Source of the DNA: an uncultured Clostridia bacterium
GTDB taxonomy: Bacteria; Bacillota; Clostridia; Oscillospirales; CAG-272
Direction of reading: 5' to 3'
Length of the DNA stretch: 12,100 nt
NCBI GenBank assembly: GCA_937934385.1
Contig: CALGZV010000176.1
Coordinates: forward strand, 1-12,100
Shown here: positions 6,311 through 12,100 of the stretch, in pieces
Position numbering within the stretch: the first letter of the stretch is position 1
Layout: every line of letters begins with the position of its first letter
Made by a program: the position numbers and the translations under genes
The notes under the pieces: model-generated
The model's database searches: none
The model's input: only the letters and a program-made list of their open reading frames with translations
What the model was told of the DNA's origin: nothing

Positions 6311-7105
6311 ATGGATCTAATCAAAAACGCAGGACGCATCGTTGTTAAAATCGGAACATCGTCGCTGACATACGAAAACGGAAAGCTTAATTTTCACCGT
6401 ATAGAGATACTCTCACGGGTAATATCCGACCTGTCAAATATGGGAAAGGAAATTATTCTCGTCTCCTCCGGAGCAGTGACCGCAGGACGCGCTAAGCTTA
6501 ATTTCGGACACAAACCCGCATCAACAGAAGAAAAGCAAGCGCTTGCTGCCGTCGGTCAGGCTGAGCTTATGAAAATTTACGAACGCTTTTTCGGAAGCTA
6601 CGGACACAACGTTGCACAGATACTTATAACACGTGAGATCGTAGATAACGCAATCTGTAAGCAGAATGTTCAGAACACCTTTAATATGCTTCTGTCTCTC
6701 GGATGTATCCCGATCGTTAACGAGAACGATACGACATCATTTGAAGAAATAGAATTCGGAGACAACGATACCCTCGCCGCATATGTTGCCGTAATATGCC
6801 ACGCCGACGCACTTATAAACCTCAGCGACATTGACGGACTTTATAACAAAGATCCTCACAAACATTCAGATGCCGAACTTATCCGTCAGGTAGATGTGAT
6901 AGATGAAACTATCCGCGGATATGCAGAGGGCGCAGGATCGGATTTCGGTACCGGAGGTGTTATCACAAAGCTTAATGCCGCTGAAATATCCACAGCCGCA
7001 GGAATTCCTATGATACTGACCAACGGTGAGGATCCCGAAATACTTTACCGTCTTGAAAGCGGATGCCTTTCCGGAACGCTTTTTTCCGCATGCCGGAAAG
7101 CATAA
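6311..7105 (+). CDS. proB: Glutamate 5-kinase, short form without PUA domain
   Basis: Catalyses ATP-dependent phosphorylation of L-glutamate to gamma-glutamyl phosphate, the first step of proline synthesis. The 264 residues contain an amino-acid-kinase fold: 'VVKIGTSSLT' (11-20) at the phosphate site, 'IILVSSGAVTAGR' (48-60), 'IVNENDTTSFEEIEFGDND' (135-153) for glutamate binding, 'LINLSDIDGLYNKDP' (168-182), and 'GTGGVITKLNAAEIS' (213-227). The protein ends at 'SGTLFSACRKA', where many ProB proteins continue into a C-terminal PUA domain. Short ProB proteins of this length are known. The partner proA is not in the window, and the gene stands alone between its leader and a two-way terminator. 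The N-terminal ATG is the only suitable start. Confidence 0.95.
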   Translation: MDLIKNAGRIVVKIGTSSLTYENGKLNFHRIEILSRVISDLSNMGKEIILVSSGAVTAGRAKLNFGHKPASTEEKQALAAVGQAELMKIYERFFGSYGHNVAQILITREIVDNAICKQNVQNTFNMLLSLGCIPIVNENDTTSFEEIEFGDNDTLAAYVAVICHADALINLSDIDGLYNKDPHKHSDAELIRQVDVIDETIRGYAEGAGSDFGTGGVITKLNAAEISTAAGIPMILTNGEDPEILYRLESGCLSGTLFSACRKA

Positions 7106-7150
7106 AACTCCCACCTCATTGCAACAGACAAAATAAATTGAAATAAGCAA

Positions 7151-7173
7151 AAGCGACTGTCCGACAGCCGCTT
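7151..7173. terminator. Imperfect hairpin downstream of proB
   Basis: AAGCG-A-CTGTC / GACAG-C-CGCTT forms an 11-pair stem with one A/C mismatch and a single-base gap at the centre. The minus-strand transcript is followed by CTTTTGC; the plus strand has no U-tract. It may be a weak terminator or a relic. Confidence 0.4.
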
Positions 7174-7186
7174 AGTTACATAAACA

Positions 7187-7224
7187 GTTAAAAGCCCATA
7201 AAAATGATTTTATGGGCTTTTAAC
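7187..7224. terminator. Two-way terminator between proB and the convergent gene
   Basis: Arms 7187-7203 and 7208-7224 are perfect 17-bp reverse complements around the loop ATGA. They have A-runs at one side and T-runs at the other, so the hairpin works on both strands. It directly abuts the stop codon of the leftward gene at 7225. Confidence 0.9.
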
Positions 7225-7575
7225 TTATATTTTGAGATGGTATGTATAGTATGCAATTATTTTACGGTGCTTCCCGCCATGTTCGATATCCTCGCCCTCA
7301 ATGATCACACCGTCGCCTGACAAGAGCTGACTCATCGAAAGCCGGTCGATCTCTCCGCGGAATACGACATCGGCGTCAGAATAAACAAGAAGCTCGGAAG
7401 CTTTGACGATCAGCGCGCCGCCTCTTCCTATAACAGCCTCCTCCGACGCACTGTCGGCATTGCTGTCACGTTCGGTAACATATTTTACAGCCATACCGTC
7501 AAGCCGTTTTGCCATTGATCTGCGAAAGGCCGGAGTCTCCTCACGGCGCTTTCCGAAACGGTTAAAAATTCCCAT
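7225..7575 (-). CDS. Small conserved hypothetical protein
   Basis: A 116-residue soluble protein with no signal peptide or membrane segment. It begins with a basic helix ('GIFNRFGKRREE'), then 'RLDGMAVKYVTERD' (24-37), a short variable acidic linker, and a beta-rich region 'VIGRGGALIVKASELLVY' (48-65). A conserved-looking end follows: 'DGVIIEGEDIEHGGKHRKIIAYYTY' (87-111). I recall similar small proteins of unknown function in Ruminococcaceae, but cannot name a family. The ATG is preceded by AGGTAGGAAG. It is transcribed alone, convergent with proB and divergent from the two-component genes. The start 'MGIFNRFGKRR' could be a membrane-surface or nucleic-acid contact; this is speculation. Confidence 0.78.
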   Translation of the reverse strand: MGIFNRFGKRREETPAFRRSMAKRLDGMAVKYVTERDSNADSASEEAVIGRGGALIVKASELLVYSDADVVFRGEIDRLSMSQLLSGDGVIIEGEDIEHGGKHRKIIAYYTYHLKI

Positions 7576-7823
7576 TACTTCCTACCTCTTTATCTTATTA
7601 AATTAAAGCTCCGTATGCAAAATAAGGACCCCACCCTCCGGGCGCAATCAAAGCTTGCGGGCGGGGACCCCGGAACCTTGTTGTTTCACAATAAAAATCC
7701 ACATGCTGTGCAGAAATCCGCATACTGCTGATATTTCATAATCCGAACCTATTATACAGCAAAAACAGCAGGAAAGCAAGCGGCATATAAAATAAAAAAA
7801 AATCAGGTCATAAAGCGGTAAGT
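7576..7823. other. Intergenic region with GC-rich block and short direct repeats
   Basis: No gene is seen. Bases 7626-7675 form a GC-rich block with GGACCCC twice (7626-7632 and 7665-7671), a CGCAA/TTGCG stem and outer CCGGG/CCCGG pairing. The block runs into the dispersed element. It is followed by a 14-base imperfect direct repeat (7695-7708 and 7714-7727, 12 of 14 identical). The remainder is A-rich. Confidence 0.45.
7659..7697 (+). repeat. Dispersed intergenic element, copy 2
   Basis: GGGC-GGGG-ACCCCGGAACCTTGTTG...CAATAAAAA, matching copy 1 at 6235-6273 with three differences over the last 31 bases. The preceding 40 bases can fold with the CCCCGG segment, so this copy has a larger possible stem than copy 1. 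Confidence 0.6.
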
Positions 7824-7862
7824 TTAAGAAAATCTTAATGAATTTTGGTATTGATTCTTAAT
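7824..7862 (+). promoter_or_regulatory. Putative response-regulator operator, copy 1
   Basis: TTAAG at 7824 forms an inverted pair with CTTAA, giving TTAAGA-AAA-TCTTAA. TCTTAAT then occurs at 7833-7839 and again at 7856-7862, a 23-bp period. The last repeat overlaps the -35 position and ends exactly 11 bases before TATAAT. The same 39-nt layout with the same spacing to TATAAT occurs at 10744-10782. OmpR/PhoB-type regulators commonly bind direct repeats placed this way as activators. Confidence 0.6.
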
Positions 7863-7879
7863 TCATAAATTTATATAAT
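7851..7879 (+). promoter_or_regulatory. Promoter of the two-component operon
   Basis: TTGATT (7851-7856) and TATAAT (7874-7879) are separated by 17 bases. The -35 region is shared with the second TCTTAAT repeat. The leader to the response regulator ATG is about 25 bases. Confidence 0.7.
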
Positions 7880-7912
7880 ATGTATATAAACGTTCAGACA
7901 GGGGGCTCATCT

Positions 7913-8614
7913 ATGAATCAGATACTTATCTGCGATGATGAAAAAGACATCGTAAATGCACTGAAAATTTATCTTGCCAATCCAAACTATAAAATTTTCG
8001 AAGCTGAAAACGGACTCGAAGCGCTTGAAATTGGTGAAAAAGAAGATATTCATCTGATACTGATGGATATAATGATGCCTCAGATGGACGGAATAACCGC
8101 GATGGCTAAAATAAGGGAGATCAGTAATGTTCCGATCATACTGCTGACAGCAAAAAGCGAGGATACCGACAAGATCCTCGGGCTTAATGTCGGAGCAGAC
8201 GATTATATCACAAAACCGTTCAATCCGCTTGAGGTTGCCGCACGCGTCAACTCACAGTTACGAAGATATACAAAATTCGGAGCTGAAATAAAACAGACAG
8301 ATACATATATTATAGGCGGTATAGAGCTAAACGATCAGAGCAAAACCGTAACGGCAGACGGAGAGCCTGTATCTCTGACTCCCAAGGAATACGATATCCT
8401 TAAGCTTCTTATAGCATCACCCGATAAAGTTTTTTCTCCGAAAGAAATATACAATCTTGTATGGAAGGAAAGTCCCCTTACGGGAAATGACAATACAGTA
8501 GCGGTACATATACGGCATCTGCGCGAAAAAATCGAAATAAATCCCAACGATCCGAGATATATAAAGGTCATATTCGGGCAAGGGTATAAAATGGAGAAAG
8601 GAAGAAGCATATGA
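7913..8614 (+). CDS. OmpR-family DNA-binding response regulator
   Basis: Cytoplasmic transcription factor of a two-component system. The 233 residues hold a receiver domain (1-118) with acidic Asp8/Asp9, phospho-acceptor Asp52 in 'LILMDIMMPQMDG', Thr79 and Lys101 in 'YITKPFNP'. A winged-helix effector domain follows (about 130-230: 'LTPKEYDILKLLIASPDKVFS', 'VAVHIRHLREKIE', 'IKVIFGQGYKM'). An in-frame ATG 11 codons upstream exists. I choose 7913 because AGGGGG lies 7 bases before it, and the upstream ATG overlaps the end of the -10 box. Its stop overlaps the kinase start as ATGA. The promoter carries a repeat also found upstream of the glycosyltransferase, so auto-regulation and control of that gene are likely (inference). 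VanR/PhoP-like in general form; a specific signal cannot be named. Confidence 0.95.
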   Translation: MNQILICDDEKDIVNALKIYLANPNYKIFEAENGLEALEIGEKEDIHLILMDIMMPQMDGITAMAKIREISNVPIILLTAKSEDTDKILGLNVGADDYITKPFNPLEVAARVNSQLRRYTKFGAEIKQTDTYIIGGIELNDQSKTVTADGEPVSLTPKEYDILKLLIASPDKVFSPKEIYNLVWKESPLTGNDNTVAVHIRHLREKIEINPNDPRYIKVIFGQGYKMEKGRSI

Positions 8615-10542
8615 AACGCTTTGCAAGATCCATAGCCGGAAAAACCCTGTTTATAATTGCATTTACCTTATGCCTCTGTATTACGGCGGCAAGCATAGCC
8701 GGAATATTCGTCATGATCGAAAACAATTTTTATACTATAACAGAAGATAAATATAAGAGTGAATACATAAATGACCGGGTACAAGGACTAAGCTTCGATT
8801 ATGCATATAATATTCTGTTATATCCGAAAACGCTTGACTACAGCTATTACAATCTTGAAATCGAAATCTCAGATGAAAAAGGCGAAAGAATTGAATCCAG
8901 TCTGAAATTCGATTACGCTTCAAATAACAGTGATTATAATGAATATACCTACGATATCTACGTTTATAAAAATCAGTCTAAAATAACAGATGTCAGTCTT
9001 TTTCACTACACACACGAAAACCGGACTGTTCTGACTTATACTGTAACGGCTTACTATAATACCGATACTTTAATACAGGAATCCGATATTTTTATTTTCG
9101 ATATCATCCATATTTTATTTGTATTAAAATACTCGGTATATCCTATAGGATTCCTGTCGCTCCTTGCTTGCATTATACTGTTTATTGTACTGATGTGTGT
9201 ATCAGGCAGGCGTCCGGATACCGAGGAAGTCTGTTCCGGTCCGTTTTTCAGCGTTCCGTTTGATCTTATTCTGTCAGCCGCAATTATTTTGTGTATTGTA
9301 ATTTCAGTTTTTGTAGGTGACAACATCGGCTATCCTTACGTTTTAATAGGTATTATTATCGACTGCATAATATCAGTAAATGTTTTTGTCGCAGTCTGTA
9401 TGAGTCTATCCGCACGTATAAAACAAAAAGCACTGATACGTAATACCGTTATCTATCGCTGTATCGATCTTATACGAAAAATTACTCTGTACTGCATGCG
9501 TATTTGCCGGCGCGGAGCATCCCGGATAAGATCTATATTTAATAATATCCCCATGGTGAGCAGAACAGCTTTGGTATTAGCGTGTATATGCGCCTTTGAA
9601 TTTTTTGCAATCATAATGTGCGGATATGAAACCGACGTTCTTATCTTACTCTGGTTTATCGAAAAGCTTATTACGGTTCCGATCGTACTGTTTATCGCAA
9701 TTACAATGAGAAAACTCCAAAAAGCCGGAGAGAAAATCGCAGCCGGAGATCTTTCCTGCAAAATAGAAACCGACGGTCTGTTCTGGGATTTCAAACGGCA
9801 CGCGGAAAATCTGAGCAGCATTACCGACGGAATGTCCCAGGCGGTCGAGCAACGGCTGAAAAGCGAACGCATGAAAACAGAACTTATCACAAATGTTTCT
9901 CATGATATTAAAACCCCGCTCACTTCAATTATAAATTATGCCTCACTGATCGGAAACGAAAAAAGCGATAATCCCAATATAACCGAATATTCCGAGGTGC
10001 TTGTAAGGCAGTCCGAAAAGCTGAAACGCCTTATAGAAGACCTTGTTGAAGCTTCAAAAGCCTCAACCGGCAATCTTGAGGTCTCTGTTACTCCGTGTGA
10101 CGCATCAGTTTTCATATTCCAGGTAAGCGGAGAATTTGATGAAAAAATAAAAAATGCCGGTCTCTCCCTTATAACATCGCTTCCCGAGCAGGAGCTGCAC
10201 ATAATGGCCGACAGCCGCAGAATGTGGAGAATATTCGACAATCTGATGAATAACATCTGCAAATATTCCCAGGCAGGAACACGTGTATACCTGTCGCTTG
10301 AAAAAATCGGAGGTCAGGCTGTAATAACCTTTAAAAACACATCACGCGATCCGCTGAATATCAGCGCCGATGAACTGCTTGAACGCTTTGTACGCGGCGA
10401 TTCTTCAAGAAATACCGACGGTAACGGTCTCGGACTTTCAATTGCCAGAAGTCTGACCGAACTTCAGGGCGGAACATTAAATCTGGAGATCGACGGAGAT
10501 CTATTTAAGGTCATACTGAAATTTCCGGCAATTCAAGACTGA
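8611..10542 (+). CDS. Membrane sensor histidine kinase
   Basis: Partner kinase of the upstream regulator, overlapping it by 4 bases with AAAGGAAG as ribosome binding site. The 643 residues begin with a membrane segment (about 12-36) and a Tyr/Asp-rich extracytoplasmic region (37-160). Several further hydrophobic segments follow, near 165-197, 216-236, 242-266, 318-338 and 343-366. After a HAMP-like linker (367-420) comes the H-box 'NVSHDIKTPLTS' (phospho-His431), then the N-box 'DNLMNNICKYS' (543-553), F-box 'ERFVRGDSSRN' (591-601) and G-box 'DGNGLGLS' (603-610). All catalytic motifs are intact. The six predicted membrane segments and the basic, Cys-containing cytoplasmic loop (about 268-317) differ from the usual two-segment kinase. 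The signal is unknown; envelope stress or exopolysaccharide control would fit the next gene. Confidence 0.94.
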   Translation: MKRFARSIAGKTLFIIAFTLCLCITAASIAGIFVMIENNFYTITEDKYKSEYINDRVQGLSFDYAYNILLYPKTLDYSYYNLEIEISDEKGERIESSLKFDYASNNSDYNEYTYDIYVYKNQSKITDVSLFHYTHENRTVLTYTVTAYYNTDTLIQESDIFIFDIIHILFVLKYSVYPIGFLSLLACIILFIVLMCVSGRRPDTEEVCSGPFFSVPFDLILSAAIILCIVISVFVGDNIGYPYVLIGIIIDCIISVNVFVAVCMSLSARIKQKALIRNTVIYRCIDLIRKITLYCMRICRRGASRIRSIFNNIPMVSRTALVLACICAFEFFAIIMCGYETDVLILLWFIEKLITVPIVLFIAITMRKLQKAGEKIAAGDLSCKIETDGLFWDFKRHAENLSSITDGMSQAVEQRLKSERMKTELITNVSHDIKTPLTSIINYASLIGNEKSDNPNITEYSEVLVRQSEKLKRLIEDLVEASKASTGNLEVSVTPCDASVFIFQVSGEFDEKIKNAGLSLITSLPEQELHIMADSRRMWRIFDNLMNNICKYSQAGTRVYLSLEKIGGQAVITFKNTSRDPLNISADELLERFVRGDSSRNTDGNGLGLSIARSLTELQGGTLNLEIDGDLFKVILKFPAIQD

Positions 10543-10595
10543 ATCCGAATAAGAAACCGATCTGATGGAATATTTGTGTTTCACAGTTCCACAAT

Positions 10596-10639
10596 AAAAA
10601 TACGCAGACAGACTTTCCGGTTTGTCTGCGTATTTTTTT
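10596..10639 (+). terminator. Rho-independent terminator after the kinase
   Basis: A 15-bp perfect stem, AAAAATACGCAGACA with its reverse complement (10596-10610 and 10623-10637), encloses a 12-base loop. A run of seven Ts on the plus strand ends at 10639. It closes the two-component operon and could also act on the minus strand. Confidence 0.9.
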
Positions 10640-10743
10640 AACATCACATTTTCAGAATGTACTCCGACGGTCTTTGATTACTTCAAAAAGCCGTTTTTTA
10701 CGGTTATTAAATATGATTATACAGCACCTATCAAATTTACTTT

Positions 10744-10782
10744 TTAAGCAATTCTTAATCTTTTTACCACTACTATCTTAAT
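10744..10782 (+). promoter_or_regulatory. Putative response-regulator operator, copy 2
   Basis: TTAAG (10744-10748) pairs with CTTAA across the centre, and TCTTAAT occurs at 10753-10759 and 10776-10782. The 23-bp period and the 11-base distance to TATAAT are identical to the site before the response regulator. The bases between the repeats are not conserved, which argues for selection on the repeats and not recent copying. Confidence 0.6.
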
Positions 10783-10799
10783 CGGGAAAAAGTTATAAT
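10776..10799 (+). promoter_or_regulatory. Promoter upstream of the glycosyltransferase region
   Basis: A perfect TATAAT (10794-10799) is present, but there is no consensus -35 hexamer 17 bases upstream. That position is occupied by the second TCTTAAT repeat. This is the usual architecture of a promoter that needs an activator bound over the -35 region. Confidence 0.6.
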
Positions 10800-10834
10800 G
10801 AAATTACAGTAAAACTTGTAAAGGAAACCGCATA

Positions 10835-10960
10835 ATGAACATCCTGTGCATTTTAAATCAAACAGTCTCTATTCTCTTTATTCTGCGCTATGTATATCAG
10901 CTTGTTCTTATACCGATCATTATTTTTATCTTCTTATACTGCTTTTCCATAAAAATTTAA
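10835..10960 (+). CDS. 41-residue membrane microprotein, truncated copy of the glycosyltransferase N-terminus
   Basis: The ATG has AAAGGA about 9 bases upstream, in the same leader context as the downstream glycosyltransferase. The product begins 'MNILCILNQTVSILFILR', and residues 11-38 form one long hydrophobic membrane segment. It then ends 'FSIKI' at a TAA. Eighteen of the first 28 residues match the glycosyltransferase start, but no catalytic domain follows. It may be a decaying relic, a leader peptide affecting downstream expression, or a small membrane protein. The intact start, ribosome binding site and hydrophobic character after considerable divergence are mild arguments for retention. 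Its TAA lies in an ATTTAAT that resembles the TCTTAAT operator repeat. Confidence 0.5.
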   Translation: MNILCILNQTVSILFILRYVYQLVLIPIIIFIFLYCFSIKI

Positions 10961-10995
10961 TTTATTCACCGCCGTTATATCATTCCCGAAAAGTC

Positions 10996-11001
10996 TATAA
11001 T
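10996..11001 (+). promoter_or_regulatory. Second -10 box directly upstream of the glycosyltransferase
   Basis: A perfect TATAAT, 36 bases before the ribosomal start ATG, is the duplicate of the one at 10794-10799. The operator repeats that should precede it are degenerate (ATTTAAT at 10955 and TATCATT at 10978, again 23 bp apart). This copy may have lost activator control. Confidence 0.45.
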
Positions 11002-11037
11002 AAAATTACAATAAAAAACCGGAAAGGAAGCCGCATA

Positions 11038-12100
11038 ATGAACACTCTGCGCCTTATAAATTACACAGTATCTATTCTTTTTGTCCTGTGCTACGCATAT
11101 CAGTTTGTCTATATTCCGATATCACTGTTTAAAAAGAAAAAGACAGCCATAAAAAAACCTGATCTGCACAATTTTGCAGTGCTGATATGTGCAAGAAATG
11201 AGGCTGCCGTTATCGGTGATTTGATAGACAGTATAAAATATCAGACATATAACAAAGACCTGATCACAGTTTTTGTTCTCGCTGACAACTGCACCGACAA
11301 CACAGCGGCAATAGCAAAGCTTAAAGGCGCAAAGGTATATTCACGCTTCAATAAGGATCTTGTCGGAAAAGGGTACGCCTTACAGGAGCTTAGACAGCAT
11401 ATAGCAGAGGATTATCCCGAAGGTTTTGACGGATATTTTGTTTTTGACGCGGATAATATTCTCTCTCCAAATTATATTGAAGAAATGAATAAGACATTTT
11501 CCGAAGGAAATGACATCATTACAAGCTACCGTAACAGCAAAAATTACGGAGACAACTGGATCAGCGCCGGATATGCACTGTGGTTTCTCCGTGAAAGCCG
11601 CTATCTGAACAATGCGAGAGATCTTATCGGTACAAGCTGTATGGTTTCAGGAACAGGATTTCTTTTCAGCAAAAAAATAGCTGAGAATATAAGCGACTGG
11701 CCGTTTCATACACTTACAGAGGATATTGAATTTTCAGCCGACCTTATAGTTAACGGATATAGAATAGCATTTTGCCCTGCCGCAGAGTTTTATGACGAAC
11801 AGCCCACCGGTTTTGCTCAGTCATGGCGTCAGAGGCTCCGCTGGTCCAAAGGATACCTGCAGGTATTCAGAAAATACGGCAAACGTATGATAAAAGGCTG
11901 CATGAAAGGCAATTTCTCCTGCTTTGATATGACTATGTCGATCATGCCTGCATTTATCCTGTCTGCAATGTCAGTCATTTTGAATCTCGTTATCGGTGTG
12001 CGCGGAGCGTATGCAGGAGACGATATAACGATAGCTCTCAAATCTATCGGAGAAATGCTCGGAAATATGTATCTTACGCTTTTCGCTGTCGGAATAATCA
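11038..12100 (+). CDS. GT2-family processive-type glycosyltransferase (cut by window edge)
   Basis: Membrane glycosyltransferase of the cellulose/hyaluronan/poly-N-acetylglucosamine synthase type, which uses a nucleotide sugar to build or extend an envelope polysaccharide. The 354 visible residues show an N-terminal membrane segment (about 10-31), a basic linker (32-40), and the GT-A domain starting 'FAVLICARNEAAVIGDLIDS' (46-65). Key motifs are 'LADNCTDNTA' (81-90), the DxD-type 'FDADN' (Asp137, Asp139), 'TED' (227-229, acceptor/base) and 'QRLRW' (265-269). Together these are the D,D,D,QxxRW pattern of processive GT2 enzymes. C-terminal membrane segments begin near 302-320. The gene has no stop before the window ends. 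RBS is GGAAAGGAAG. The conserved operator upstream suggests control by the neighbouring two-component system. The sugar and product cannot be read from the sequence. Confidence 0.9.
   Translation, partial: MNTLRLINYTVSILFVLCYAYQFVYIPISLFKKKKTAIKKPDLHNFAVLICARNEAAVIGDLIDSIKYQTYNKDLITVFVLADNCTDNTAAIAKLKGAKVYSRFNKDLVGKGYALQELRQHIAEDYPEGFDGYFVFDADNILSPNYIEEMNKTFSEGNDIITSYRNSKNYGDNWISAGYALWFLRESRYLNNARDLIGTSCMVSGTGFLFSKKIAENISDWPFHTLTEDIEFSADLIVNGYRIAFCPAAEFYDEQPTGFAQSWRQRLRWSKGYLQVFRKYGKRMIKGCMKGNFSCFDMTMSIMPAFILSAMSVILNLVIGVRGAYAGDDITIALKSIGEMLGNMYLTLFAVGII

Larger units (their letters stand above)
10753..11155 (+). repeat. Diverged tandem duplication of promoter and glycosyltransferase 5' end
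   Basis: Unit A (about 10753-10955) and unit B (about 10956-11155) align with an offset of about 203 bases. Both carry TATAAT, AAATTACA, AAAGGAA, CCGCATAATGAAC and the first codons of the glycosyltransferase. Over the first 28 residues the encoded peptides are identical at 18 positions. Similarity ends at a shared ATAAAAA (10949-10955 in unit A; matching bases from about 11149 in unit B). The join lies where unit B's own operator-like region would begin, as expected for a tandem duplication. Confidence 0.7.

Noticed and set aside
7695..7727. Start of a CRISPR or iteron array
   Set aside because: There are only two imperfect 14-base copies 19 bases apart and no further repeats.
7880..7912. 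Upstream ATG as the response regulator start
   Set aside because: It overlaps the end of the -10 box of the predicted promoter and would lie upstream of the transcript's start; the downstream ATG has a good ribosome binding site.
10678..10710. Additional terminator at CCGTTTTTTACGG
   Set aside because: It has only a 4-bp stem and no proper T-tract, and a strong terminator already lies 50 bases upstream.

Overview
The window looks like chromosome of a Gram-positive Clostridia member, most like the Ruminococcaceae/Oscillospiraceae. The evidence is a DUF4321-maf pair, a zapA-U32 peptidase pair, a ProB without a PUA domain, OmpR-type two-component genes with Firmicutes-style ribosome binding sites, and sigma-A-like TTGACA/TATAAT promoters. 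No rRNA, tRNA, CRISPR, phage or transposase gene is visible. Taxonomy is inferred from gene content only.

Bases 1-5940 hold one long leftward gene series. In transcription order it is zapA, a U32-family peptidase/RNA hydroxylase-like gene, dut, a small DUF4321 membrane protein, maf, a class B penicillin-binding protein and the start of nth, which is cut by the window edge. Spacings are short or overlapping, so it is probably an operon joining cell division, wall synthesis and nucleotide/DNA housekeeping. The U32 gene is broken. Near its 3' part a perfect 27-bp inverted repeat with a 13-nt loop carries a TGA stop, and the conserved C-terminal part continues in the +1 frame.

Bases 5940-7575 hold a divergent promoter region, the rightward proB, a strong two-way terminator, and a convergent gene for a small conserved hypothetical protein. 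The proB leader and the intergenic region at 7576-7912 share a GC-rich dispersed element of about 39 bp.

Bases 7800-12100 look more AT-rich by eye and hold a two-component system followed by a GT2 glycosyltransferase that runs off the right edge. The upstream regions of both transcription units carry the same 39-nt layout: a TTAAG/CTTAA inverted pair, then TCTTAAT repeated at a 23-bp period, ending exactly 11 bp before a TATAAT box. This suggests that the response regulator controls its own operon and the glycosyltransferase. In front of the glycosyltransferase, about 203 bp holding the promoter, leader and first 40 codons appear to be tandemly duplicated. The duplication leaves a 41-residue membrane microprotein ORF upstream of the full gene.
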